Part shown: piece after piece, positions 16,524 to 25,634 of the stretch
Layout: every line of letters begins with the position of its first letter
Position numbering within the stretch: the first letter of the stretch is position 1
NCBI RefSeq assembly: GCF_009834345.1
Contig: NZ_CP035042.1
Location: forward strand, 496,001-560,000
DNA length: 64,000 nt
Direction: 5' to 3'
Source of the DNA: Billgrantia tianxiuensis
GTDB taxonomy: Bacteria > Pseudomonadota > Gammaproteobacteria > Pseudomonadales > Halomonadaceae
The notes under the pieces: model-generated
Database searches by the model: none
What the model saw: the letters and a program-made list of their open reading frames with translations, nothing else
What the model was told of the DNA's origin: nothing
Program-made: the position numbers and the translations under genes

Positions 16524-17516
16524 CTAATGTGCAGTGGTGCGCTGAAGGAAGGCCGCTTCGTTGACCAGACTGATCGGCCGCTTGCCTTCGAGAGCGAGCG
16601 TAATGTTGTCCACCGCACGCTGGGTCATGGCCTCACGGGTCTCGTGGGTCGCCGAGCCGATATGGGGCAGGGCCACTACGTTGGTCATGTGCGGCAGCGG
16701 CGATTCCGGCGACAGCGGTTCCTGCTCGAACACGTCGAGCCCGGCAGCACGGATCTCGCCGTTCTCCAGCGCGCCGATCAGTGCCGCCTCGTCGACTACC
16801 TTGCCGCGGGCGATGTTGACGAAGATAGCCGAGGGCTTCATCAGGCCGAACTCGCGTCTGCCGATCAGGTGGGTCGTCTCTGCCGAGAGCGGCACGCTCA
16901 CGCAGACGAAGTCGCTCTGTGCCAGCAGCTCTTCCAACTCGCAGCGAGTGGCTCCCAGCTCCCGCTCCAGTTCGGGCTTGGGCGAGGCATTCGAATAGAG
17001 CACCTGCATGCCGAAGCCTAGCGCGCCGCGGCGGGCAATAGCGGCACCGATGCGGCCGAAGCCGATCATGCCCAGTGTCTTGCCGTGTACATCGCTGCCG
17101 AAGTGGGCCTCGCCGATGCTCTCGCGCCAATCGCCGCGCTTGACGAATTCGGCCAGCTCGATAGCGCGCCTGGCCGTGGCCATGATCAGCAGAAAGCCGG
17201 TGTCGGCAGTGGTCTCGGTAAGCACGTCGGGGGTGTTGCACAGCAGAATGCCTCGCTGGGTCAGTTCCTCGACAGGGTAGTTGTCGTAGCCCACCGAGAT
17301 GCTGGCGATGGCTTCCAACTGTGGGGCTGCATCGAGCAGCTCGGGCGTAATGAGCAGGCTCGAACCGACGATGCCATGGGCCTCGCTCAGCGCTTTGCGA
17401 AAGTCAGGATCGTCGGTGTCCTTCAGGGCTTCGAAATAGTCGACATGAAAACGTTGGCTGAGCTGATCGAGATGCTTCGGCTTGAGGCGGCTGTAGGCGA
17501 CGATGCGTTTTGTCAT
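16524..17516 (-). CDS. kguD: 2-keto-gluconate / hydroxypyruvate reductase (D-2-hydroxyacid dehydrogenase)
   Basis: A 330-residue D-isomer-specific 2-hydroxyacid dehydrogenase of the GhrB/KguD group. The NAD(P) motif GFGRIGAAIARR is mid-protein, followed by VNIARGKVVDE (catalytic Arg), the Asp-Glu pair in LDVFEQEP and the catalytic His in LPHIGSAT. Because it is next to a sugar kinase like KguK and a PtxS-like repressor, the likely job is NADPH-dependent reduction of 2-keto-6-phosphogluconate to 6-phosphogluconate. GhrB-type glyoxylate/hydroxypyruvate reduction is an alternative. GGAG lies 7 bases before the ATG. Confidence 0.8.
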   Translation of the reverse strand: MTKRIVAYSRLKPKHLDQLSQRFHVDYFEALKDTDDPDFRKALSEAHGIVGSSLLITPELLDAAPQLEAIASISVGYDNYPVEELTQRGILLCNTPDVLTETTADTGFLLIMATARRAIELAEFVKRGDWRESIGEAHFGSDVHGKTLGMIGFGRIGAAIARRGALGFGMQVLYSNASPKPELERELGATRCELEELLAQSDFVCVSVPLSAETTHLIGRREFGLMKPSAIFVNIARGKVVDEAALIGALENGEIRAAGLDVFEQEPLSPESPLPHMTNVVALPHIGSATHETREAMTQRAVDNITLALEGKRPISLVNEAAFLQRTTAH

Positions 17517-17560
17517 TGTCTCGCTCCGTTATTGGGTCGGGCCGTCGTTGGGTCTGGCCG

Positions 17561-18544
17561 TCACGCCAAGTCTGGCAGATGACGCTCGAGTTCGGTCAGG
17601 TGCGTGCGGCTCGGCAGGCCCTCCATGTCGCCCTGCACCTGCACGGCCTGGGCGCCGATCAGGTTGCCGCGACGGGCGGCGGCCTGTGGCGAGAGGCCAT
17701 CGAGCAGGGCGCTGATCACGCCCACGGCGAAGCCGTCTCCGGCGCCCACGGTATCCACCACGCGCTCGACCGGGAAGCCGGCTACCGTGGCTTCCGTCTC
17801 GTGGCCTTCCAGGATGCCGCGGTAGTAGGCCCCCTCGGGGCCGAGCTTGAGGAACACGGCCTTGGCACCACGCTCGAGATAGAAGGCGGCGATGTCACGG
17901 GGCGTGTCGAGCCCGGTCAGCAGGCGACCCTCGGCCAGGCCCGGCAGCACCCAGTTGGCTTTTGCCGCCAGCGCGTTCAGCGTTTCGCGCATTGCGGTCT
18001 CGCTGGGCCATAGACTGGGGCGCAGGTTGGGGTCGAAGGACATGCTCACGCCCTGCGCCCGGGCGCGCTCGAGCATGTTCAGGGTCAGCTCGCGGCAGCT
18101 GTCGGAGAGTGCCGGGGGGATGCCGGTGGCGTGCAGGTGGCGGGCGGCGGCGAAGTCTACCTGAGTGGCATCTTCAGGCGACAGATGGCTGGCCGCACTG
18201 CCACGGCGGAAGTACTCCACCCGAGGATCGGCGCCGCCCTCGGCGCGCTCCTTGAACACCAGGCCCGTGGCGTGGTCGGGATCCGTGGTCAGATAGCGGC
18301 AGTCGAGCCCCTCGGCCTCGAGCGTCGTGCGGATATAGCGGCCGAAGCCATCGTTGCCGACGCGGCTGAGCCAGCCGACCCGGAAGCCGAGCCGGGCCAG
18401 GCCGATGGCGACGTTTGTGTCGGCTCCGGCGATGCCGCGGCGAAAGCACTCCACTTCCTCCATCGCGCCGGGATGTTCGGCCACGAATAGCGCCATGGCT
18501 TCGCCGAAGGCGAGGATTTCCGGTGGCAGTGTCGCGTCCTTCAT
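17561..18544 (-). CDS. kguK: 2-ketogluconate kinase (PfkB family)
   Basis: A 327-residue ribokinase/PfkB-family sugar kinase. The N-terminal substrate region has GIAGADTNVAIGLARLGF and the C-terminal PfkB signature is DTVGAGDGFAVGV with the catalytic Asp. It closely resembles KguK of Pseudomonas in the segments YFRRGSAAS and SFDPNLRPSLWPS. The expected reaction is phosphorylation of 2-ketogluconate (2-keto-3-deoxygluconate is the main alternative). I chose ATG 18544 with AGGA upstream, which starts 22 bases after ptxS ends; a start at 18580 has no ribosome binding site. Confidence 0.8.
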   Translation of the reverse strand: MKDATLPPEILAFGEAMALFVAEHPGAMEEVECFRRGIAGADTNVAIGLARLGFRVGWLSRVGNDGFGRYIRTTLEAEGLDCRYLTTDPDHATGLVFKERAEGGADPRVEYFRRGSAASHLSPEDATQVDFAAARHLHATGIPPALSDSCRELTLNMLERARAQGVSMSFDPNLRPSLWPSETAMRETLNALAAKANWVLPGLAEGRLLTGLDTPRDIAAFYLERGAKAVFLKLGPEGAYYRGILEGHETEATVAGFPVERVVDTVGAGDGFAVGVISALLDGLSPQAAARRGNLIGAQAVQVQGDMEGLPSRTHLTELERHLPDLA

Positions 18545-18566
18545 GGCGTCTTCCTGTCGTTGTCGG

Positions 18567-19616
18567 TCAGATGTTGGCATTGTCGATGTCGCAAGCCGCG
18601 AAGCGGGTCGAGCCGCGCTCGATCAGTGTCGGCGGGAACAGGACGTGGCGTGGCGGCGATGTCGGCCCGCTGCCATCGAGCCGCGCCAGCAGTTGCTGAA
18701 CGGCTACACGGCCAATGGCCTCGGTGGGCTGGGCCAGGGTGGTGATGCCGGGCGGCACGAGGCTGCACCAGTCGAGTTCGTCGATCCCCAGCAGGCCGAC
18801 CTCGCCCAGGCGTATCCCCAGTGCCTGCAGGGCGCGGGTCGCGGCCAGGGTCACGTTGCCGTTGGCGCACAGCACTGCGGCGGGCCGGCCGGCTCGGGCA
18901 AGGAACGCTGAGATGATCGCACTCACTGCGGTGCCGTCGAGTGTCGGGTCATGACGTTCGCCGTGGAGGACCGGCTCTTCGGACAGGCGCTGCTCGAAAC
19001 GCTGCCAGCGCTGCTGGCGAGGGCTGGCCAGCCCGACCGGCTCGCTGAGAAAGAGCAGGTGACGATAGCCCTGCTCGCTCAGGTGATCGACCGCCATGTC
19101 GATGGCGAGTGCGTTGTCGAGCCCGACCCCGTCCGCCCCGAATGATTCCAGCCAGCGGTCGAGCAGGACCAGCGGCAGGCCCTGCTCGGCCATGGCCTGA
19201 AGCTCACGGGTGGGGCGGCCTGCGGCGTTGATCACCAGCCCCTCGACCCGGTAGGAGGCGAGCAACGACAGGTGAGTGCGCTCCTGCACTGGGTCGTTGT
19301 CGGTATTGGCCACCAGCAGCGAATAGCCATGCTCGCGGCAGGCCTGCTCGACGCCATGCATCACCGCAATCGAATAGGGGTTGCGGATATCGGCCACCAG
19401 CATGCCGAGCAGCCGCGAGCGGCCGCCCTTGAGACCTCGGGCGATCTGGTTGGGGCGATAGCCGAGCCGGCGTGCGGCCTCGCCGATGCGCTGGCGCAGT
19501 GCTGGAGAGAGCCGCTCACGCTCGCCGCCGAAGTAGCGCGACACACTGGTCTTGGAGGCGCCGGCCTCGCGTGCCACTTCGAGAATGGTGGCGTGCCGGC
19601 TAGGTCGAGCAGGCAT
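18567..19616 (-). CDS. ptxS: LacI-family repressor, PtxS-like
   Basis: A 349-residue LacI-family regulator. The N-terminal helix-turn-helix reads TILEVAREAGASKTSVSRYFGGE, close to PtxS, the 2-ketogluconate-responsive repressor of Pseudomonas, followed by the hinge (RPNQIARGLKGGRS) and a periplasmic-binding-type effector domain. It heads the apparent operon ptxS-kguK-kguD and probably represses it. A perfect palindrome directly upstream, joined to a promoter, suggests autoregulation. The usual Pseudomonas transport and epimerase partners (kguT, kguE) are not in this cluster. Confidence 0.82.
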   Translation of the reverse strand: MPARPSRHATILEVAREAGASKTSVSRYFGGERERLSPALRQRIGEAARRLGYRPNQIARGLKGGRSRLLGMLVADIRNPYSIAVMHGVEQACREHGYSLLVANTDNDPVQERTHLSLLASYRVEGLVINAAGRPTRELQAMAEQGLPLVLLDRWLESFGADGVGLDNALAIDMAVDHLSEQGYRHLLFLSEPVGLASPRQQRWQRFEQRLSEEPVLHGERHDPTLDGTAVSAIISAFLARAGRPAAVLCANGNVTLAATRALQALGIRLGEVGLLGIDELDWCSLVPPGITTLAQPTEAIGRVAVQQLLARLDGSGPTSPPRHVLFPPTLIERGSTRFAACDIDNANI

Positions 19617-19629
19617 GGTGTTTCTCTTG

Positions 19630-19645
19630 ATGGGAACGTTCCCAT
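19630..19645. promoter_or_regulatory. LacI-type operator palindrome upstream of ptxS
   Basis: A perfect 16-bp palindrome with the central GGGAACGTTCCC core, 14 bases before the ptxS start. It begins at the end of the -10 box, an ideal place to block transcription. Confidence 0.8.
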
Positions 19646-19673
19646 CCTAGGCGCGAAGCCATGCATCGTGCAA
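19644..19673 (-). promoter_or_regulatory. Probable sigma70 promoter of ptxS-kguK-kguD
   Basis: On the minus strand TTGCAC (19673-19668) and TAGGAT (19649-19644) are 18 bases apart, immediately ahead of the operator. Confidence 0.65.
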
Positions 19674-19725
19674 GTGCCGCCATTTTAGATGGGGAGGAGG
19701 CTAGTGGCTGAGACGGGCCGTAATG

Positions 19726-19755
19726 CAACGGGGCGACCAAGTGGCCGCCCCGTTG
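19726..19755. terminator. Terminator hairpin after fba
   Basis: A perfect 10-bp stem CAACGGGGCG / CGCCCCGTTG lies 29 bases past the stop of the class II aldolase gene on the minus strand. Confidence 0.7.
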
Positions 19756-19783
19756 ATCCATCCAAGGAACCTGCTTCCAAGGC

Positions 19784-20848
19784 TTACTTCACCTTGGGGT
19801 CCAGCTCGCCGCGGGCGTAGCGCTCGTACATTGCTTCGAGGCTGATCGGCTTGATGCGGCTAGCGTTGCCGGCGGTGCCGAAGGCCTCGTAGCGGGCGAT
19901 ACAGACGTCGCGCATCGCGGTCACGGTTTCCTTGAGGTACTTGCGCGGGTCGAACTCGCTGGGGTTCTTGGCCAGGAAGCGGCGCACCGCACCGGTGGAG
20001 GCCAGGCGCAGGTCGGTATCGATGTTGACCTTGCGCACGCCGTGCTTGATGCCCTCGACGATCTCCTCGACCGGCACGCCGTAGGTTTCGGGAATTTCGC
20101 CGCCGAACTCGTTGATGACGGCGAGCCACTCCTGGGGCACCGAGGAGGAGCCGTGCATTACCAGGTGGGTGTCGGGGATGCGCGCGTGGATCTCCTTGAT
20201 ACGCTGAATCGACAGCGTGTCGCCGGTGGGCGGCTTGGTGAACTTGTAGGCGCCGTGGCTGGTGCCGATGGCGATGGCCAGGGCGTCGACCTGGGTCGCC
20301 TTGACGAATTCGGCGGCCTCTTCCGGATCGGTCAGCAGTTGGTCGTGGGAGAGCACGCCTTCGGCGCCGATACCGTCCTCTTCACCGGCCATGCCGGTCT
20401 CCAGGCTGCCCAGGCAGCCCAGTTCGCCCTCCACCGAGACGCCGCAGGCATGGGCCATCTCGACGGTGCGGCGGGTGACGTCGACGTTGTAGTCGTAGTC
20501 CATCGGGGTCTTGCCGTCCTCGCCCAGCGAGCCGTCCATCATTACTGAGGAGAAGCCGAGCTGGATCGAGCGCTGGCACACTGCCGGCGAGGTGCCGTGA
20601 TCCTGGTGCATGACCACCGGAATGTGGGGAAACTCCTCCACCGCGGCCAGGATGAGATGGCGAAGGAAGGGCGCGCCAGCGTACTTGCGCGCACCGGCAG
20701 AGGCCTGGACGATGACCGGTGAATCGGTTGCGTCGGCCGCTTCCATGATGGCGCGCATCTGCTCGAGGTTGTTGACGTTGAATGCCGGAATGCCGTAGCC
20801 GCGCTCGGCGGCGTGGTCCAGCATCTGGCGCATGCTGATCAGTGCCAT
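19784..20848 (-). CDS. fba: Fructose-bisphosphate aldolase class II
   Basis: A 354-residue zinc-dependent aldolase of the CbbA/Fba class II type, cleaving fructose 1,6-bisphosphate to triose phosphates. Zinc and active-site motifs are [50 protein letters not shown] and [11 protein letters not shown]. The ATG at 20848 has AGGTGAG upstream; the open frame runs further into the intergenic region without a start signal. It is the last gene of epd-pgk-fba, the same order as in E. coli. A class I aldolase gene lies 3.6 kb away. Confidence 0.96.
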   Translation of the reverse strand: MALISMRQMLDHAAERGYGIPAFNVNNLEQMRAIMEAADATDSPVIVQASAGARKYAGAPFLRHLILAAVEEFPHIPVVMHQDHGTSPAVCQRSIQLGFSSVMMDGSLGEDGKTPMDYDYNVDVTRRTVEMAHACGVSVEGELGCLGSLETGMAGEEDGIGAEGVLSHDQLLTDPEEAAEFVKATQVDALAIAIGTSHGAYKFTKPPTGDTLSIQRIKEIHARIPDTHLVMHGSSSVPQEWLAVINEFGGEIPETYGVPVEEIVEGIKHGVRKVNIDTDLRLASTGAVRRFLAKNPSEFDPRKYLKETVTAMRDVCIARYEAFGTAGNASRIKPISLEAMYERYARGELDPKVK

Positions 20849-20891
20849 GAACTCACCTGTTCTCTTTCGATCTGTCTGGGGGCAGTAGGGC

Positions 20892-20914
20892 GCCGCCCGG
20901 CCTGGCCGGGCGGC
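20892..20914. repeat. GC-rich hairpin between pgk and fba
   Basis: An 11-bp inverted repeat (GCCGCCCGGCC and its complement around one base) lies in the pgk-fba gap. Possibly an RNA-processing or attenuation site that sets different levels of the two messages. Confidence 0.5.
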
Positions 20915-20925
20915 AGCGGGTCGGG

Positions 20926-22092
20926 TCAGCGTGCGGCGGCGTCCTCCAGGGCCTTCACGGCCGGCAGCACCTTGCCCTCGACGTACTCGAGGAAGGCGCC
21001 GCCGCCGGTGGAGATGTAGGAGACCTGCTCCGCAATGTCGTACTTGTCGATGGCGGCCAGGGTGTCGCCGCCGCCGGCGATGGAGAAGCCGTTGCTCTCG
21101 GCGATGGCGCGCGACAGCGCCTCGGTGCCGTGGCCGAACTGGTCGATCTCGAACACGCCCACCGGACCGTTCCACAGGATGGTGCCGGCGTCCTTGAGCA
21201 GGCCGGCGAGCCGCCCGGCGGTGTCGGGGCCGATGTCGAGGATCATTTCGTCATCATTCACCTGGTCGACCGGCTTGACCACGGCCTCGGCCGACTCGGA
21301 GAACTCGGTGGCCACCACTACGTCGGTGGGCAGCGGGATCGCCACCTTGGCCATCAGCGCCTTGGCCTGCTCGACTAGGTCGGCCTCATACAGCGACTTG
21401 CCGACGTTGTGGCCCGCTGCGGCGATGAAGGTGTTGGCGATGCCGCCACCGACGATGAGCTGGTCGCACTTGTCGGAGAGAGCGTTGAGCACCTCGAGCT
21501 TGGTCGAGACCTTGGAGCCGCCGACGATGGCGACCATCGGCCGCTTGGGCGTGGCCAGGGCCTTCTCCAGGGCGTCGAGTTCGGCGGCCAGCAGCGGACC
21601 GGCGCAGGCCTGGGGAGCGAAGCGCGCCACGCCGTGGGTCGAGGCCTGGGCGCGGTGGGCGGTGCCGAAGGCGTCCATCACGTAGATGTCGCACAACGCG
21701 GCGTACTGCTGGGCGAGGGTTTCGTCGTCCTTCTTCTCGCCCTGGTTGAAGCGCACGTTCTCGAGCAGCACCACCTCGCCGTCGGCCAGGTCCTGGGCGG
21801 TGTCGAGGTACTGCTCGACCAGCCGCACCGGGCGACCGAGCAGTTCGCCGAGGCGCTCGGCCACCGGGGCCAGCGAGAACTCCGTGGCCGGTTCGCCTTC
21901 GGTCGGGCGCCCCAGGTGGCTCATCAGCATCACCTTGGCGCCGGCCTCCATGGCGGCCTGGATGGTCGGCAGGCTGGCCCGCAGGCGGGCGTCGCTGCTC
22001 ACCTTGCCGTGCTTGACGGGTACGTTCAGGTCCTCGCGGATCAGCACACGCTTGCCGCGCAGGTCGAGGTCGGTCATCTTGAGCACGTTCAT
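20926..22092 (-). CDS. pgk: Phosphoglycerate kinase
   Basis: A 388-residue phosphoglycerate kinase, transferring phosphate from 1,3-bisphosphoglycerate to ADP in glycolysis. Typical motifs are [13 protein letters not shown] near the N terminus, [32 protein letters not shown], and the nucleotide-binding GGGDTLAAI in the C domain. The ATG at 22092 has AAGGAAG 7 bases upstream; an internal ATG five codons later is also possible. Length is normal. It lies between epd (39-base gap) and fba (77-base gap). Confidence 0.97.
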   Translation of the reverse strand: MNVLKMTDLDLRGKRVLIREDLNVPVKHGKVSSDARLRASLPTIQAAMEAGAKVMLMSHLGRPTEGEPATEFSLAPVAERLGELLGRPVRLVEQYLDTAQDLADGEVVLLENVRFNQGEKKDDETLAQQYAALCDIYVMDAFGTAHRAQASTHGVARFAPQACAGPLLAAELDALEKALATPKRPMVAIVGGSKVSTKLEVLNALSDKCDQLIVGGGIANTFIAAAGHNVGKSLYEADLVEQAKALMAKVAIPLPTDVVVATEFSESAEAVVKPVDQVNDDEMILDIGPDTAGRLAGLLKDAGTILWNGPVGVFEIDQFGHGTEALSRAIAESNGFSIAGGGDTLAAIDKYDIAEQVSYISTGGGAFLEYVEGKVLPAVKALEDAAAR

Positions 22093-22131
22093 CAGGCGTC
22101 TTCCTTTCTAGGGGGAAAGCGTTGCCGGGCG

Positions 22132-23172
22132 TCAGCGGGAGACCGCGGGCAGGGCCGCCAGGCGCTGGGCGACATCGAGCATGCGGTTGGCGAAGCCCCA
22201 CTCGTTGTCGAACCAGCACAGCAGCTTGATCAGGCGTTCTCCCGCCACCCGGGTCTGAGTGGCGTCAACGATACCCGAGCGGGGGTCGTGGTTGAAGTCG
22301 ACCGAGGCCATGGGTTCCTCGGTGTAGCCGAGCAGGCCCGCCAGCGGGCCCTCACAGGCCTCGCGCAGCAGTGCGTTGACCTCGGCGACCGAGGTGTCGC
22401 GGCGTACGCAGATCGCCATGTCCATGGCCGAGACGTTGATCGTCGGCACCCGCACGTGCAGGCACTCGAAGCGCCCGGCCAGGTGCGGCATCAGGCGGTT
22501 GATGCCGCGCGCCAGGCTGGTGTCGACGGGCACGATGGAGTGCATCGCCGAGCGCGTCAGGCGCAGGTCGGTCTGGTGGTAGGCATCGATCACCGGCTGG
22601 TCGTTCATTGCCGAGTGGATGGTGGTGGTCACACCGTGTTCGATGCCCAGCGCCTCGTCGAGCACGGTGAGCACCGGCACTAGACAGTTGGTGGTGCACG
22701 ATGCCGCCGAGACGATACGGTGTCCGCTGCGCAGCTCGTCGTCGTTGATGCCGCAGACGATGGTGGCGTCGACGTCGCTTTCGGCGGGCTGGGAGAACAG
22801 CAGGCGGCCGGCGCCGGCATCCAGGTGACGTTCGGCGGTGGCGCGGTCCTTGAAGCTGCCCGAGCACTCCAGCACCAGATCGATGCCGAGCTCACCCCAG
22901 GGCAAGTGGCTAGGTTCCGTCTCGGTCAGTATCTCGATGGGTTGGCCATCGACGATCAGACGGCCTTCGGCGGTGGCCACGTGGCCCGGGAAACGACCAT
23001 GGGTAGTGTCGTAGCGGGTCAGGTAGGCGATGGTGTCGAGGTCGGAGAGCTCATTGATTGCCACCACTTCCAGTGCCGGTTCGCCGGCGCGATTCGACTG
23101 GCGCTCCAGCAGTGCGCGCAACACGCACTGGCCGATACGACCGTAACCGTTGATGGCGATTCGCTGGGCCAT
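22132..23172 (-). CDS. epd: Erythrose-4-phosphate dehydrogenase
   Basis: A 346-residue member of the GAPDH family. AINGYGRIGQ is the NAD-binding start and ASCTTNC holds the catalytic Cys. I call it Epd (erythrose-4-phosphate oxidation for pyridoxal phosphate synthesis) rather than GapA because of segments such as VVAINELSD, TIHSAMNDQPVIDAYH and the C-terminal NEWGFANRMLD, and because it heads epd-pgk-fba as in E. coli. A GapA activity cannot be excluded, since no other GAPDH is in the window. ATG 23172 gives the standard N terminus; the frame upstream is non-coding. Confidence 0.9.
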   Translation of the reverse strand: MAQRIAINGYGRIGQCVLRALLERQSNRAGEPALEVVAINELSDLDTIAYLTRYDTTHGRFPGHVATAEGRLIVDGQPIEILTETEPSHLPWGELGIDLVLECSGSFKDRATAERHLDAGAGRLLFSQPAESDVDATIVCGINDDELRSGHRIVSAASCTTNCLVPVLTVLDEALGIEHGVTTTIHSAMNDQPVIDAYHQTDLRLTRSAMHSIVPVDTSLARGINRLMPHLAGRFECLHVRVPTINVSAMDMAICVRRDTSVAEVNALLREACEGPLAGLLGYTEEPMASVDFNHDPRSGIVDATQTRVAGERLIKLLCWFDNEWGFANRMLDVAQRLAALPAVSR

Positions 23173-23293
23173 GGTGGGCGGGCTCTCCTGCCGGCGGAAA
23201 GCGGCGATTCTAGCGCATTTTCGCTGCATTTGCCCACGTGGGGCGTGAGCAAGGCCGTATTGCAAAAGAGCGTGATGGCCAGCGTTTTTGAGT

Positions 23294-23320
23294 CTTGAAA
23301 AATACCGCAGCATCCCTATA
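23294..23320 (+). promoter_or_regulatory. Candidate heat-shock (sigma32) promoter before hsp20
   Basis: CTTGAAA (23294-23300), 13 bases, then CCCTATA (23314-23320) closely fits the sigma32 pattern CTTGAAA-N(11-16)-CCCATnT. It is about 97 bases upstream of the first hsp20 start and oriented towards it. Confidence 0.7.
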
Positions 23321-23416
23321 GAAGGATTACGGCACCGGCAGGTTCATGCTCTCGGTGTCGCGGTTCGGGTTGACCCGCAATATTCAAAAGCCTGATTAGC
23401 GTAGGAGGTGTTCGAA

Positions 23417-23878
23417 ATGTTCGGAGATCTCAAGCGTTTCGATACCGGCGTCTCGCCGGGGGCGGACTGGTTCCGCCAGTGGCTCGACGAGCTCTTTTCA
23501 GAGGAGGGTGCAGCGGACATCCGCTCGGTGCCGCGCGGCAGCTTCCCGTTGATCAACGTCGGGCGCACCGATGACGCCGTTCGTGTCTACGTCCTCGCGG
23601 CCGGCCTGTCCAACGAGGATCTGGAGATCAGTGTGCAGGACAACGTGCTGACCCTGCGGGGACGGCGTGACGCCCTGCCGCGCGACGACGACAGCGATCA
23701 CAAGCGGCCCAGCTTCCGTCGCGAGCGCTTCGACGGCGAGTTCGTGCGCTCCATCGGCCTGCCCGATGGCATCGACGTCGAACGCGCCGAGGCGCGTTGC
23801 CGCAACGGCGTATTCGAGATCCATCTGCCCAAGCGTGAGGAACTCAAGCCGCGTCGCATCGAGATCCAGGCGGCATGA
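23417..23878 (+). CDS. Hsp20-family small heat shock protein 1
   Basis: A 153-residue small heat shock protein, an ATP-independent holdase chaperone. The alpha-crystallin domain spans about residues 45-145, with VYVLAAGLSNEDLEISVQDNVL, LRGRR and the late FVRSIGLPDG and RNGVFEIHLPK segments. The ATG at 23417 is preferred over the GTG at 23408 because AGGAGG lies 8 bases before it. The C terminus lacks an I-x-I motif but ends RRIEIQAA, which may serve the same purpose. It is followed 50 bases later by a second hsp20 gene. Confidence 0.92.
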   Translation: MFGDLKRFDTGVSPGADWFRQWLDELFSEEGAADIRSVPRGSFPLINVGRTDDAVRVYVLAAGLSNEDLEISVQDNVLTLRGRRDALPRDDDSDHKRPSFRRERFDGEFVRSIGLPDGIDVERAEARCRNGVFEIHLPKREELKPRRIEIQAA

Positions 23879-23928
23879 GTCGCATCGACATATGATTGAG
23901 ACAAGTCAGTGCATGGGAGGTGATGAGC

Positions 23929-24318
23929 ATGAACGAAGTCACTCGTCATGAGACGCAGGCCGGCGTGCCGGGACGCGAGCGGCGTGGCTTGGCGATGCGG
24001 CCGCCCGTGGATATCTACGAGGAGGACAATGCCCTGTTCGTGGTTGCCGATATGCCCGGTGTCGCGCGCGATGGCCTGAACGTGGAGGTCGATGGCAACC
24101 TGCTGAGCATCGAGGGTGAGATTCGCATCGACATGCCCGAAGGCATCACCGCGACCTACGCGGAGGTTCAGGCCCAGCGCTATGCGCGGCGCTTCACGCT
24201 CAGCCACGAGATCGACACCGCCGCTATCGAGGCGCGTCTGGAGAACGGCGTGCTCCAGCTGCGGTTGCCGAAGAAGGAGAAGCATAGAAGCCGGCGGATC
24301 GAGATCAAAGCGGCATAG
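23929..24318 (+). CDS. Hsp20-family small heat shock protein 2
   Basis: A 129-residue small heat shock protein. The alpha-crystallin domain starts near residue 23 (PVDIYEEDNALFVVADMPGV) and ends RLENGVLQLRLPKKEK, with RRIEIKAA at the C terminus. Of three nearby starts, ATG 23929 has GGGAGG at 8 bases and is preferred. It differs strongly from copy 1, so this is an old pair and not a fresh duplication; the two may co-assemble. A strong terminator follows. Confidence 0.92.
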   Translation: MNEVTRHETQAGVPGRERRGLAMRPPVDIYEEDNALFVVADMPGVARDGLNVEVDGNLLSIEGEIRIDMPEGITATYAEVQAQRYARRFTLSHEIDTAAIEARLENGVLQLRLPKKEKHRSRRIEIKAA

Positions 24319-24387
24319 CACGAATGACTGCACGAGTGAATCGCTGCGTTGCGCTTCATCTCGCTCGTCGCTTCGTGTACTCATCTC

Positions 24388-24418
24388 GAAGCGCCCTTTC
24401 CCTGTGAAAGGGCGCTTC
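24388..24418 (+). terminator. Terminator hairpin after the hsp20 pair
   Basis: A perfect 13-bp stem (GAAGCGCCCTTTC and its complement, 5-base loop), followed by CGTTTGC. Confidence 0.8.
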
Positions 24419-24498
24419 CGTTTGCAAGCAAGGGCAACGCTCGGTACGGTTTTCACTACGCTGGGAATAGCGATTCACGACACCATGGAGAGGAAGAT

Positions 24499-25550
24499 AT
24501 GACTGACATACCCCAATTGCTGGGTGACGACGCCGAATACCTGCTCGATCACCGTTGCCGTGGCTTTCCCGCGAACAGTTGCACCTGCCGGGGCCGGATT
24601 TCGTCGACCGGGTGGTGGCCGACAGCGACCGCAGCCCGGCGGTGATGCGCAGCCTGCAGGCGCTGTTCGACCATGGCCGCCTGGCCGGCACCGGCTACCT
24701 CAGCCTGCTGCCGGTGGACCAGGGCATCGAGCACTCCGCTGGCGCCTCCTTTGCCCCCAACCCGCGCTACTTCGACCCGGCCAACATCGTCGAGCTGGCC
24801 ATCGAGGGCGGTTGCAACGGGGTGGCCTCCACCCTGGGCGTGCTCTCCTCGGTGGCGCGCCGCTATGCCCACCGCATTCCGATGATGCTCAAGCTCAACC
24901 ACAACGAGACGCTGAGCTACCCGGCGCTATACGACCAGACCCTGTTCGCCGAGGTGGAACAGGCCCACGATATGGGCTGCGTGGCGGTGGGTGCGACCAT
25001 CTACTTCGGTTCGCCCGAGAGCCGCCGCCAGATCATGGAGATCAGCGAGGCCTTCGAACGCGCCCATCAGCTGGGCATGGCCACGGTGCTGTGGGCCTAC
25101 CTGCGCAATCCCGCCTTCAAGCACGAGGGCAAGGATTACCACGTGGCGGCCGATCTCACCGGCCAGGCCAACCATCTCGCCTCGACCATCAAGGCCGACA
25201 TCGTCAAGCAGAAGCTGCCCGAGACCAACGGCGGCTATCAGGACATCGGCTTCGGTCACACCCACGCCAAGGTCTACAGCGAGCTGACCTCGGAGCATCC
25301 CATCGATCTGGCCCGCTATCAGGTGGCCTGCTGCTACATGGGCCGCGCCGGGCTGATCAACTCCGGTGGCGGCTCCAAGGGCCACTCGGACATGGGCGAG
25401 GCGGTGCGCACCGCGGTGATCAACAAGCGTGCCGGCGGCATGGGCCTGATCTCGGGGCGCAAGGCGTTCCAGAAGCCCATGACCGAGGGCGTCGAGCTGC
25501 TCCATGCCATCCAGGACGTGTACCTGGATAAGAGCGTGACGGTGGCCTGA
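24499..25550 (+). CDS. fbaB: Fructose-bisphosphate aldolase class I (FbaB-like), apparent frameshift
   Basis: A class I (Schiff-base) DhnA-type aldolase, about 350 residues after correction. From ATG 24499, with AGAGGAAG before it, the first 23 residues match the E. coli FbaB start ([20 protein letters not shown]). The frame then breaks at CCC (24568-24570); the rest reads [15 protein letters not shown] onward in another frame to 25550. One extra C joins them exactly as in the E. coli protein. Motifs include [30 protein letters not shown] and DIVKQK (Schiff-base lysine region). Probably a sequencing error. Independent of the class II enzyme nearby. Confidence 0.85.
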
Positions 25551-25579
25551 ACACCATCAGGCAAGCCAGCCAATAAGGA

Positions 25580-25609
25580 AAAGGGCACGGCCGCCAGGTC
25601 GTGCCCTTT
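25580..25609. terminator. Bidirectional terminator between fbaB and tkt
   Basis: A 10-bp stem AAAGGGCACG / CGTGCCCTTT between converging genes, with TTCTTCATTT on the plus side and TTTTCCTTATT on the minus side. Confidence 0.85.
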
Positions 25610-25634
25610 CTTCATTTGGCTCATGGAGAGCCTG

